Of a DNA stretch of 64,000 nt, positions 8,120-16,419 are shown in pieces. The notes under the pieces are model-generated. The model searched no databases and was not told where the DNA came from. It worked only from the letters and a program-made list of their open reading frames with translations. This stretch comes from Amycolatopsis palatopharyngis (GTDB lineage: Bacteria > Actinomycetota > Actinomycetes > Mycobacteriales > Pseudonocardiaceae), in NCBI RefSeq assembly GCF_003385185.1, contig NZ_PQHZ01000025.1:1-64000 (forward strand), written 5' to 3'. Position numbers and translations under genes: made by a program. The first letter of the stretch is position 1, and each line of letters starts with the position of its first letter.

Positions 8120-9273
8120 AGCTCGCCCGCCCACTTCCGCAGCGCGGCCGCCTGTTCGGCCAGCCGATGCTCGTCACTGCCCACCGGGTCCTTGAAGAAG
8201 AACGCCAGCGCACCGAGCGGGCCGCTCTGCCCAGCGGCGTGTGCGGCCGCGGTGAACCGCGCCAGGTCCAGTACCAGCGGAGCGGCCAGTGAGGAGTCGT
8301 ATCCGGTCCAGGTGAACTGCAAGCTCATCCTGGTACCGAGGAAACCTTCGAAGGACACGTTGTCCCAGGCGATCTTCTGCTCACCGAGGTCCGGCACGTT
8401 GTCGATGTGCAACGGCGCGGTCACCGCCGCACCGAGCAGTGTCTCCAGTCCACGTCCCTTGGAGACAAGTTTGCTGCTCGCGTGCTCGGCGTCGGCGAGA
8501 GTGAGACCGTCACCGCCGCCGAGCAGGTTAGTGCCCGCCCAGGATCGGACGGCGAGGGCGCGGGTGGTGAACATCGGAGCGATCGCGCTGCGGACGAGGG
8601 TTTCACCGGTCTTGCCGTCCGAGCCCGCGTAGGGCAGCTCGAGTTCGATGGCCAGCTGCTCCAGCGCGGGCAGCCGGACGCCGGTGGACGGCGTGAAGTC
8701 GACATAGGGACATCCGGCACGCAGTGCCGCGTAAGCCGCGATCGAACTCGGTGGCAGCACCGTTCTTCCTGGCACCGACATCGCCGCCTCGAGGGCTTCC
8801 AGCGTCCGATGTTCCGGCAGTTCGGGAAACACCGGTTCGGTGGAGGACACGTTGAGCACGATCACCCGGCGCAGGCCTCGGCGCCGAGCGAACGCGGTGA
8901 TATCGGCTGACAGGGATCGAGCCGCATCCGCCTGGGAGCCAGGATGCGTCGCGGGGTGATAGCCGGGGCGCAGCTCGGCGTCCACTTCGGAGAGTCCGTC
9001 GCGCACGGCGTGGAAGACGCGATGCGGGATGACTCCGGACTCGGTGAGCAGCTCGGCACGCTTCTCCAGCGGAGTCTGCACGATGTCGTGCCCGCCGATG
9101 TGCAACTCGTCCCAGCCGGGAAGGTCCAGTCCGTCGAACGCGGCGGTGGCGCTGACGCATCCGGTGGGCTCGACAATGCCCGCGCGCAGCGCGAGCAGTC
9201 CCGTGATCGCCGTAGTGGCCACCGAACCTCTGGCACCGACCAGCCACAGTCCGGTGGGTCCGATCTCTGCCAT
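8116..9273 (-). CDS. myo-Inositol-1-phosphate synthase-like NAD-dependent cyclase
   Basis: A 385-residue inositol-3-phosphate synthase-family protein. The N-terminal Rossmann segment WLVGARGSVATT binds NAD; VIVLNVSSTEPV and the core SDGKTGETLVRS are the family signature, with Lys in the glycine-rich active-site loop; MFTTRALAVRSWAGTNLLGGGDG also fits. Family enzymes turn glucose 6-phosphate into inositol phosphate. Here it sits first in an ebo-like operon at the position where the canonical operon has EboD, a dehydroquinate-synthase-type sugar-phosphate cyclase. The start is ATG 9271-9273 after AAGG. The space upstream (38 nt before a double hairpin) is short for a full promoter, so expression may depend on read-through from the sugar-uptake genes or a compact promoter. 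Confidence 0.8.
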   Translation of the reverse strand: MAEIGPTGLWLVGARGSVATTAITGLLALRAGIVEPTGCVSATAAFDGLDLPGWDELHIGGHDIVQTPLEKRAELLTESGVIPHRVFHAVRDGLSEVDAELRPGYHPATHPGSQADAARSLSADITAFARRRGLRRVIVLNVSSTEPVFPELPEHRTLEALEAAMSVPGRTVLPPSSIAAYAALRAGCPYVDFTPSTGVRLPALEQLAIELELPYAGSDGKTGETLVRSAIAPMFTTRALAVRSWAGTNLLGGGDGLTLADAEHASSKLVSKGRGLETLLGAAVTAPLHIDNVPDLGEQKIAWDNVSFEGFLGTRMSLQFTWTGYDSSLAAPLVLDLARFTAAAHAAGQSGPLGALAFFFKDPVGSDEHRLAEQAAALRKWAGEL

Positions 9274-9311
9274 GAACTACCTTGCCTTCCCGTGTTCGGC
9301 GGGCCGTGACT

Positions 9312-9370
9312 CACTCGCCGACGGTGGCGAGTGGGCGGATGGGCGCCCGCGACGGTGCGAGCGCCCATCC
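9312..9370 (-). terminator. Two tandem perfect hairpins after the ThuA-domain gene
   Basis: First seen from the minus strand is a perfect 10-bp stem GGATGGGCGC/GCGCCCATCC (9337-9346 with 9361-9370, loop 14 nt). It is followed by a perfect 8-bp stem CACTCGCC/GGCGAGTG (9312-9319 with 9326-9333, loop 6 nt). They start 44 nt beyond the stop at 9414 and end 39 nt before the cyclase start, so they can terminate or attenuate transcription between the sugar-oxidation block and the ebo-like block. Confidence 0.6.
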
Positions 9371-9413
9371 TGGTCCGACTCACTGTGTTCGTTCAGCTGG
9401 ACCAGCCGGATGG

Positions 9414-12400
9414 CTAGTCCGAGGTGCTGGCCTCGGCCAGCGGTGCACCCCCCTCGATATCGCCAGCCACCGCTTCGGCGTCACGCACCAGCGTGACGCG
9501 GACGATGTCGTCACCGATGAGGGACTCGTCGTCGGCGAACCTGGCGAACTTTGTCAGGTGCCGGATCGACTTGCTGTCCTGCCCCCTGACCTCCGCCTTG
9601 CGGGCGTTGTTCAACTGGGCCGACAGCTTCTTGTACGCCGCGAGCGACAGCCGGTCGGTGGCCCTGAAGCGGTCGACCAGTTGGCCGATGTCACGCAGTG
9701 ACGTGGTCGAGGCGAAGGACACCGACTGCTCGGCACGGTTACCCGCCTCGTCCTCCGCGGTCACCGACAGCGTGTGCGCGCCCAGCGGCAACTGGTGCAG
9801 TGGCAGAACGGCACCGGAGGTGACCGCCTCCCCGTCCAGCGTCGCCGACTGCTCCGCGATCCCGGACGTCGCGTCCGATGCGCTCCACGAGATCACCAGG
9901 TCGGTGGCATCGCCGTACACCCGGCCCTGCGCCACGCCGGCCACCATCACCGTCGGATTGGTGGCGTCGATCTTCACCGTTGCCGCCTTGTCCGACTCGA
10001 CGTTGCCCGCCTTGTCCACGGCCCGGTAGAGCAGCGAATGCTCGCCGTCACCGGAGATCACCACTGGCTCGGTGTAGGCCGTCCAATCACCGCCGTCGAG
10101 GCTCCACTCGATCCGGTCGACACCGGAGGCCGGTGCCACACCGCCCTCGTCGGTCGCCTCCAGCACCACCGGCACCTCGCCCGCGTGCCAGTCACCCTGT
10201 CCCGGTTCCGGGAAGCTCGCCTCGGTGACCGGTGCGACACCGTCGAGTTCGGCGATCTGGATGTCGCGGAACGAGACGTCGTCGGAGCCTCCGTGGTTCT
10301 GGATCCCGATGAAGCCCTGGGTCAGGTCCCGGTTCGGGTCCGTACTGACGAACTCGTTGATCAGGGAGCCGTTGAGCAGCACCTTGATCGTCTGGCCCTT
10401 GACCACGATCTCGTACGAGTTCCACTCACCCGGCGGCTTCAGCGCGGCGTCGCGCGCTTCGATGTCGGCCGACTGGAAGCTGTAGACCGATCCCGTGGTC
10501 CGGTCCGGCGCATCGGTGGCGTCGATCTGGATCTCGTATCCCTGGTTGACCGCGACCCACGGATCGTTTCCGGGGTCCGGGAATCCGACGAAGATCCCGG
10601 AGTTGTCGTCCCCGGCCATCTTCCAGTCCAGCTTCAGGCTGTACGCGCCGAACTCCTGCTCGTACAGGTACAGCCCCATGCCACCGACCGAGCGGATCGA
10701 GCAGTCGCTCTGGTGGTCGAAGGAACCAGGACCGGCCTGCCGCCAGCCGTCCATGCTCGCCTCGGTGCCGTCGAAGAGCATGGTGTAGCCCTCCTCCGGT
10801 GCCGAGGGCTCGCATGTCCGCGGTTCCGGCTGTGCCACGCCGGGCCCCTGCACGTTGAGGACGTCCACATCGAACAGTCCACCAGTTCCGGTTCCCTTGA
10901 ACACCAGGTACAGCGGCTTGGTGCCGCCCGGGTCCGCGACAGGTGCGGGTGCGATATCGGTGTAGTTGTCCCAGCCGCCGGTGCTGCCCACCTGCACGGT
11001 CTGCACGAGTGGGCCGTCCAGGGATCCGGAACGGACCTCGATGGTGCCGCCCGCGCCACCGGAGGACACCCGGTAACCGATGGCCTCGACGCCGGTCAGG
11101 TTGACCGGGTCGAACTTGATCCAGTCGCCGTCGTCGATGTAGCCGACCCGCTTGCCGCCACTGGCTCCGGCGGCGTCGACGATCTGGACCCCGTTGTGCT
11201 CGGTGTAGAACTCGGCCTGCTTGGTCTTGGGCTGCAGGATGCTCTCGTCCGAGCCTTCCAGTGCGGGAACGTCACCCGCGCCGGCGTCGGTGTAGTAGGC
11301 ATTGATCACGCCGAAGACGTCGGCGTCCAGCCCATGCCCCTCGTCGGCAGGCGTCTCGATCACTCCCTCGCAACCGGTGGCCCTGCTCAACGGGTGCCCG
11401 TGGTCGTTGTGACCAAGGATGTACTCGACGGTCACCTTCGAGCAGTCGATCTGGCCGTCCTCCGGATCGGTCACCGTGACCTTGAACGGCACGTCGTCAC
11501 CGAAACCGAAGAATCCACCGTCCACCGGCGTCTCGAGTCGCACGGTCGGCGCGGTGTTGCCCGCGGTGATCACCGCGCTGACGGAACCGGTCAGCCCGGT
11601 CTCGTCGGTGACCGACAGCTGGGCGTTGTACTGCCCTGGCTCGTCATAGGTGTGGGACACCGGCCCCGCCTCGGTGGAGTCGGTGTTGCCATCACCGTCG
11701 AAGTCCCACGCGTAGGCCAACGCGCCACCGTCTTCGTCCACTGTGCCAGCCGGATCGAAGTTGACCTCGAGCGGAGCGGGGCCGGAAGTCCTGTCCGTGG
11801 CCAGTTGCACGGAAGGAGTCCGGTTGCCCTTGGTGTAGTCGATTCGGTAAACGGCCGAGTCCGCCGAGCCACCGAAATAGCCACTGCCGTAGTCCAGGAC
11901 GTAGAGCGACCCCTCCGGCCCGAACTCGATGTTCATCGGCCGGGTCAGGTCCATCGACTCGAAGAACGTCTCGATGGCCCCTCGTTCACCGTTCGGGCCG
12001 ACCTCGATGGGCTTGATCCAGCTGCGCTCCCACTCGTAGGCGAAGGTCTTGCCGTCGTAGTACTCCGGGAACTTCGTCGGCGAGTCGAGGCCGGGATCGT
12101 AGTTGTACACCGGCCCGCCCATGGGCGATTCGCTTCCGGTGCCGAACTCCGGCACGGACCCACCGTCGTACGGGATCCACGCGGGCTGAGCGGGCGGCAG
12201 GTCGACCAGCCCGGTGTTGTGCCTGCTCTCGTTCTTCGGGGCCGCACAGTCGAAGGCTGGACCGGACTCGCCGGTGGCGAAGTCGTAGTCGCGGTACGAC
12301 AGGTTGTCTCCGACGCACAGCGGCCAGCCGAAGTTGCCCGCCTCCTTGATCAGATTGAACTCCACCGTGCCACCAGGACCACGTTCGGGATTGGCGGAAC

Positions 12401-14060
12401 CCGCGTCGGGTCCGTAGTCGCCGAGGTAGATCCAGCCGGTCTCCTTGTCGACCGCGAAACGGAACGGGTTACGGAAGCCCATGGCGTAGACCTCCGGCCG
12501 GGTCTTCTCCGTACCCGGCGCGAACAGGTTGCCCTCGGGGATGGTGTAGCTACCGTCCTCCTGTACCGAGATTCGCAGCAGCTTGCCCCGCAGGTCATTC
12601 GTGTTCGCCGAGGTGCGGCGGGCATCGAACACCGGATTGCGGTCGGCGCGTTCGTCGATCGGGCTGTAGCCGTCGGAGGCGAACGGGTTGGTGTCGTCCC
12701 CTGTGGACAGCAACAGGTTTCCCTGCGCGTCGAAGTCGATCTCACCCCCCGCGTGGCAGCAGATGCCTCGATCCGCTGGAACACGAAGGATCTGCTGCTC
12801 GCTCGCGAGATCGAGGGTGCCCTCCGCGGTGAGCTTGTACCTGGAAAGCTGGTTGTGTCCCTTGAACGGCGCGAAGTCCGCCTCGGTCCCGTTCTCCGGC
12901 GCATCGCCAGGTGGGGTGTCCAGCGGCGGGGCGTAGTAGAGGTAAACCCAGTTGTTCTCCGCGAAGTCCGGGTCGACGGCGATACCCTGCAGCCCATCCT
13001 CGTCGTGGTTGTACACGTCGAGCTTCGCGGCGAGCGAGGTGGTGGCCTGCGGTGTGGTCAGCCAGACCTCACCGTCGCGGGAGGTGTGCAGGACTCGGCG
13101 GTCGGGCAGCACGGCCAGCGCGATGGGCTCGCCCGTGCGCTCCTCACCCTTCGCCAGCGTGACCTGGTCGAAGTCCTCGTCGGCCGGATCGCCCGTACCC
13201 GGGTCCGGCGCCGAGCAGTCGGCGTCGCGCTCGCCTGCGGCATAAAGGATCCCGCCCACCAGGTGACCGCGGAACTCGGTCTCGGCGTAGGACCCCTCGG
13301 TGTGCCCGCCGCCGGTGTACCAGGCGCGGCCGCCGCTGTTCTCGTGGCACCAGGCGATGGGATGGTCGCCCATCGCGCCACTGCCCGCGTCGTAGCTGGA
13401 CTCGTCGAGCGCGGCGAGTACGTGTACGTCCTGCCGTGGGTTCGCCCTGAAGTTGTACCACTCGTCGGTACGGGTCCACTGATAAGGCAGGTCCGCTGTG
13501 GAGGGATGCTGGCGGTCCTCTACGTTGACCGTCGCCTCCTGGATTTGGGGGTGTGACTGGAAGTAGGCGCCCACCAGGTCGCCATACCAGGGCCAGTCGT
13601 ACTCGGTGTCCGAAGCGGCATGCACTCCGGCGTATCCGCCGCCCGCTGCGACGTAGCGCTCGAATGCGCCCTGCTGCTGCTCGTTCAGCACGTCACCGGT
13701 GGTGGACAACCACACCACGGCATCGTAACCCGCCAGGTTCTCGTCGGTGAACGCCGCCGCGTCCTCGGTCGCGTCGACGGCGAAGCCGTTCTGCTCGCCC
13801 AGTTCCTCGATCGTGGCGATGCCGGTAGGGATCGACCCATGGCGGTAGCCCGCGGTCTTGGAGAAGACCAGGACACTCGCCGACTCGGCGGCCTCGGTCC
13901 CTGGGTCCCCGGCCTGCGCGGCGGCCGAAGGCAGGCCCGCGCCGAAACCGGTACACAGCGCGAGTACGGCCGCGCCGACCCGCCGTGCATGCCCGCCTTG
14001 CTTGCCCAGCCTGGGAAATCTGCCTGATGATCTTTGTCTGGTACCGCTGCTTCTTTGCAC
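9414..14060 (-). CDS. Secreted multidomain ThuA / glucose-sorbosone dehydrogenase / PKD / CBM6 / DUF1080 protein
   Basis: A 1548-residue exported protein. Start: GTG 14058-14060 (VQRSSGTRQRSS), with AAGGAG upstream; a basic, then hydrophobic signal peptide ends near AAAQA (about residue 50). Domains in order: ThuA-like, about 62-290 (VLVFSKTAGYRHGSIPTG, GGGYAGVHAASD); glucose/sorbosone dehydrogenase-type beta-propeller, about 305-735 (NNWVYLYYAPP, CCHAGGEIDFD, VYAMGFRNPFRF); PKD, about 745-830 (YAWDFDGDGNTDS); CBM6-like, about 940-1070 (GYIDDGDWIKFDPVNL); DUF1080/3-keto-disaccharide hydrolase, about 1090-1270 (LFDGTEASMDGWR); an OmpL47-type and an Ig-like domain, about 1274-1450; a helical FIVAR-like tail. 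The combination points to binding and oxidising a glycoside outside the cell and hydrolysing a 3-keto product. It lies 84 nt downstream of the Gfo/Idh/MocA gene and probably shares its transcript. Confidence 0.85.
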   Translation of the reverse strand: MQRSSGTRQRSSGRFPRLGKQGGHARRVGAAVLALCTGFGAGLPSAAAQAGDPGTEAAESASVLVFSKTAGYRHGSIPTGIATIEELGEQNGFAVDATEDAAAFTDENLAGYDAVVWLSTTGDVLNEQQQGAFERYVAAGGGYAGVHAASDTEYDWPWYGDLVGAYFQSHPQIQEATVNVEDRQHPSTADLPYQWTRTDEWYNFRANPRQDVHVLAALDESSYDAGSGAMGDHPIAWCHENSGGRAWYTGGGHTEGSYAETEFRGHLVGGILYAAGERDADCSAPDPGTGDPADEDFDQVTLAKGEERTGEPIALAVLPDRRVLHTSRDGEVWLTTPQATTSLAAKLDVYNHDEDGLQGIAVDPDFAENNWVYLYYAPPLDTPPGDAPENGTEADFAPFKGHNQLSRYKLTAEGTLDLASEQQILRVPADRGICCHAGGEIDFDAQGNLLLSTGDDTNPFASDGYSPIDERADRNPVFDARRTSANTNDLRGKLLRISVQEDGSYTIPEGNLFAPGTEKTRPEVYAMGFRNPFRFAVDKETGWIYLGDYGPDAGSANPERGPGGTVEFNLIKEAGNFGWPLCVGDNLSYRDYDFATGESGPAFDCAAPKNESRHNTGLVDLPPAQPAWIPYDGGSVPEFGTGSESPMGGPVYNYDPGLDSPTKFPEYYDGKTFAYEWERSWIKPIEVGPNGERGAIETFFESMDLTRPMNIEFGPEGSLYVLDYGSGYFGGSADSAVYRIDYTKGNRTPSVQLATDRTSGPAPLEVNFDPAGTVDEDGGALAYAWDFDGDGNTDSTEAGPVSHTYDEPGQYNAQLSVTDETGLTGSVSAVITAGNTAPTVRLETPVDGGFFGFGDDVPFKVTVTDPEDGQIDCSKVTVEYILGHNDHGHPLSRATGCEGVIETPADEGHGLDADVFGVINAYYTDAGAGDVPALEGSDESILQPKTKQAEFYTEHNGVQIVDAAGASGGKRVGYIDDGDWIKFDPVNLTGVEAIGYRVSSGGAGGTIEVRSGSLDGPLVQTVQVGSTGGWDNYTDIAPAPVADPGGTKPLYLVFKGTGTGGLFDVDVLNVQGPGVAQPEPRTCEPSAPEEGYTMLFDGTEASMDGWRQAGPGSFDHQSDCSIRSVGGMGLYLYEQEFGAYSLKLDWKMAGDDNSGIFVGFPDPGNDPWVAVNQGYEIQIDATDAPDRTTGSVYSFQSADIEARDAALKPPGEWNSYEIVVKGQTIKVLLNGSLINEFVSTDPNRDLTQGFIGIQNHGGSDDVSFRDIQIAELDGVAPVTEASFPEPGQGDWHAGEVPVVLEATDEGGVAPASGVDRIEWSLDGGDWTAYTEPVVISGDGEHSLLYRAVDKAGNVESDKAATVKIDATNPTVMVAGVAQGRVYGDATDLVISWSASDATSGIAEQSATLDGEAVTSGAVLPLHQLPLGAHTLSVTAEDEAGNRAEQSVSFASTTSLRDIGQLVDRFRATDRLSLAAYKKLSAQLNNARKAEVRGQDSKSIRHLTKFARFADDESLIGDDIVRVTLVRDAEAVAGDIEGGAPLAEASTSD

Positions 14061-14143
14061 TTGTACCTGCGCTCCTTGCTCGCAAACCGGTGGGGACGGT
14101 TGAGCTTGTGTTTCGCTGACTCCTCCCTCCAGTGACAGGTGGC

Positions 14144-15298
14144 TCAGGCGCCGGGCAGTACCTCCGACCACTGCGAGCCAGCGGCGGCACTCTGTTCCAC
14201 CGCGCCGAGCACCTGCTGCACCCGCAGGCCGTCGGCGAAGCTCGGGCTGGCCGGCTCGCCAGTCCCGATCGCGGTGAGGAAGTCGGCGACCTCGTGGGTG
14301 AACGTGTGCTCGTACCCGAGCAGGTGGCCTGGTGGCCACCAGGCGCCCACATATGGGTGGTCCTGCTCGGTCACGACGATGCGCCGGAAGCCCTGGGTGT
14401 CGGACGGGTCATCTCCGTCGCAGAACCACAGCTCGTTCATCGACTCGAAGTCGAAGCTCAGGCTCCCCCTGGAACCGTTGATCTCCAGGCGCATCGCGTT
14501 CTTCCGGCCGAGGGCGTAGCGGGTGGCCTCGAAGCTCGCGACTGCGCCTGAGGAGAAGCGGCCGACGAACAACGCGCAGTCGTCGACGGTGACCTTCTCG
14601 GTTCCCCCGTCCGCGGGACGCTCACCGACGAAGGTCTCGGTCAGCCCGGTCACCCCGGTCAGCACGTCACCGGTGACGAACTGGGTGGCATCGACGATAT
14701 GCGCGCCGATGTCGCCAAGTGCACCGGACCCGGCCTGTTCCTTGCGCAGTCGCCAGGTCATCGGCGACTCGGCGTCGGAGAGCCAGTCCTGCAGGTAGAC
14801 CGCGCGTACGTGGCGCAACGTGCCGAGCCTGCCCTCGGCGATCAGCCGCCGGGCCAGTGCGAGGGCGGGCACCCTGCGGTAGTTGAACGCCACCATCGAG
14901 TGCACGCCCTCGCGCGCCGCCTTCGCGGCCGCCTCGGCCATCACCTCCGCTTCGGCGACGGAGTTGGCCAGGGGCTTCTCGCACAGCACGTGCTTGCCCG
15001 CGGCCAGCGCGGCGACGGCGATCTCGCAGTGGGTGTGGCCGGGCGTACAGATGTCGACGACGTCGACATCGTCCCTGGAAATGATCGCCCGCCAGTCGGT
15101 CTCCACCGACTCCCAGCCGTACCGCTCCGCCGCCTCCTTCGTCCGCCGCTCGTCCCGGCCACCGAGCACGGTCAGCCGCGGCGGTCTCGGAACATCGAAG
15201 AACCGGTGCACGTTTCGCCACGCGTGCGAATGCACCGCTCCCATGAACGAGTGGCCGACCATGGCGACGCCGACAGCGTCCCCCGACATCTGACTCAT
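14144..15298 (-). CDS. Gfo/Idh/MocA-family NAD(P)-dependent oxidoreductase
   Basis: A 384-residue dehydrogenase. The N-terminal Rossmann fold shows VAMVGHSFMGAVHSHAW (a variant of the GxGxxG loop), then VDVVDICTPGHTHCEIAVAALAAGKHVLCEKPL with the family's catalytic EKP motif; the C-terminal alpha/beta domain carries GALGDIGAHIVDATQFVTGD with the conserved GDIG-H active-site block. Members oxidise sugars or cyclitols, for example inositol or glycosides at C3. Start: ATG 15296-15298 with AAGGGG seven bases upstream. It is 59 nt downstream of the binding protein of the sugar ABC transporter, with a small hairpin between. The adjacent DUF1080-containing protein makes a glycoside-3-oxidation pathway attractive, though inositol oxidation is equally possible. 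Confidence 0.9.
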   Translation of the reverse strand: MSQMSGDAVGVAMVGHSFMGAVHSHAWRNVHRFFDVPRPPRLTVLGGRDERRTKEAAERYGWESVETDWRAIISRDDVDVVDICTPGHTHCEIAVAALAAGKHVLCEKPLANSVAEAEVMAEAAAKAAREGVHSMVAFNYRRVPALALARRLIAEGRLGTLRHVRAVYLQDWLSDAESPMTWRLRKEQAGSGALGDIGAHIVDATQFVTGDVLTGVTGLTETFVGERPADGGTEKVTVDDCALFVGRFSSGAVASFEATRYALGRKNAMRLEINGSRGSLSFDFESMNELWFCDGDDPSDTQGFRRIVVTEQDHPYVGAWWPPGHLLGYEHTFTHEVADFLTAIGTGEPASPSFADGLRVQQVLGAVEQSAAAGSQWSEVLPGA

Positions 15299-15336
15299 CG
15301 AGAATCCCCTTGTAGTGAAGGTCATGCGGAACCGGT

Positions 15337-15354
15337 GGCGGCCCTTAGGCCGCC
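15337..15354 (-). terminator. Intra-operon hairpin after the sugar-binding protein gene
   Basis: A perfect 7-bp GC stem, GGCGGCC (15337-15343) / GGCCGCC (15348-15354), with loop CTTA, lies 3 nt past the stop of the binding protein. Hairpins here often stabilise the binding-protein part of the mRNA and reduce expression of downstream genes. That role is inferred from position. Confidence 0.45.
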
Positions 15355-15357
15355 GGA

Positions 15358-16419
15358 TTACGAGTCGAAACTGACGTCCATGTAGGAGTCGACGTTCTCC
15401 TTGGTCACCACGGCCGAGTAAGTGGTGAGTTCCGAAGGGATCTCGTGCTCGGCGAGGTCGCCGATGCCCTTGCTCTGTCCGAGCAGCCTGGCCATCGCCA
15501 CCGCGGAGGACGCCATCGACGGGCTGTAGAGCACGGTCGCCTTGATGACGGAGTTGTCGGCCTTGATCCGCTCCATCATGTTGCGGGAACCCGCGCCGCC
15601 GACCATGAAGAAGTCGCTTCGGCCGGCGTTCTCGATGGCGGCCACCACGCCGATGCCCTGGTCGTCGTCGTGGTTCCACAGCGCGTCGAGCTTCGGCGCA
15701 CCCTGCAGGAGGTTGGCCGTCTTCTGCTGCCCCGACTCCGGCGTGAACTCCGCAGCGACCCGTGGGCCGACCGAGAAGCCGTGCTTCTGCAGCGCGTCCT
15801 TGAAGCCCTTGCTGCGTTCCTGGGTCAGCGGCAGTGCGTCTATCCCCGCGACCTCGCCGATGATCGGGTTGGCCACGCCCTTGCGCTTGAGCTCCTCGGC
15901 GATGTAATTGCCCGCGTTGACGCCCATGCGGTAGTTGTCGCCGCCGATCCAGGCGCGGTAGGCGAGCGGAGTGTCGAAGACGCGGTCCACGTTGATCACC
16001 GGGATTCCGGCGTCCATCGCCTTCTGTGCGACCGAGGTCAGTGCCTTGCCGTCGAACGGAAGGATCACCAGCACGCCGACCTTCGCGTTGATCAGGGACT
16101 CGACCTGCGCGATCTGCTGGACAACATCGTTGGTGCCCTCGGTCGCGTTCAGCGTGACATCGGGGTAGTTCTCCGCCTGTGCCCTGGCATTGATCGTGAC
16201 CGCGGCCATCCAGCCGTGGTCGGCCGCGGGCGCGGAGAAGCCGATGGTCACCGGCGGCCCCGGCTCGGTGTTGCTGCCCTGGTTCCCTGCGGCCTGCGGC
16301 GAACCCTCGTCCTGTGGCGCCTCGTTCGAGGTGCATCCGGCAAGCACCGCGCCGGCGCCGAGCCCGGCCGCGCCGAGCAGGAATCCGCGACGGGCGAGAA
16401 TCGATCCATTTTCTGTCAT
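15358..16419 (-). CDS. Sugar ABC transporter substrate-binding lipoprotein (RbsB/XylF-like)
   Basis: A 353-residue periplasmic-binding-type protein. The N-terminus MTENGSILARRGFLLG has a twin-arginine-like pair and ends in the lipobox LAGC (Cys near residue 28), so it is a membrane-anchored lipoprotein. The body is the type 1 fold of ribose/xylose-binding proteins: VTIGFSAPAADHGWMAAV, ILPFDGKAL, VINVDRVF, NHDDDQGIGVVAAIE. Its ATG overlaps the permease stop by ATGA. With the permease and double ATPase it forms a complete ribose-family importer. The substrate is probably a monosaccharide, cyclitol or small glycoside, given the downstream dehydrogenase and epimerases. Confidence 0.92.
   Translation of the reverse strand: MTENGSILARRGFLLGAAGLGAGAVLAGCTSNEAPQDEGSPQAAGNQGSNTEPGPPVTIGFSAPAADHGWMAAVTINARAQAENYPDVTLNATEGTNDVVQQIAQVESLINAKVGVLVILPFDGKALTSVAQKAMDAGIPVINVDRVFDTPLAYRAWIGGDNYRMGVNAGNYIAEELKRKGVANPIIGEVAGIDALPLTQERSKGFKDALQKHGFSVGPRVAAEFTPESGQQKTANLLQGAPKLDALWNHDDDQGIGVVAAIENAGRSDFFMVGGAGSRNMMERIKADNSVIKATVLYSPSMASSAVAMARLLGQSKGIGDLAEHEIPSELTTYSAVVTKENVDSYMDVSFDS

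Noticed and set aside
9774..13556. 1260-residue plus-strand open frame opposite the ThuA-domain gene
   Set aside because: It is the complement of a real, domain-rich minus-strand gene; composition is Arg/Val/Asp-rich without recognisable domains, as expected for antisense frames in high-GC DNA.
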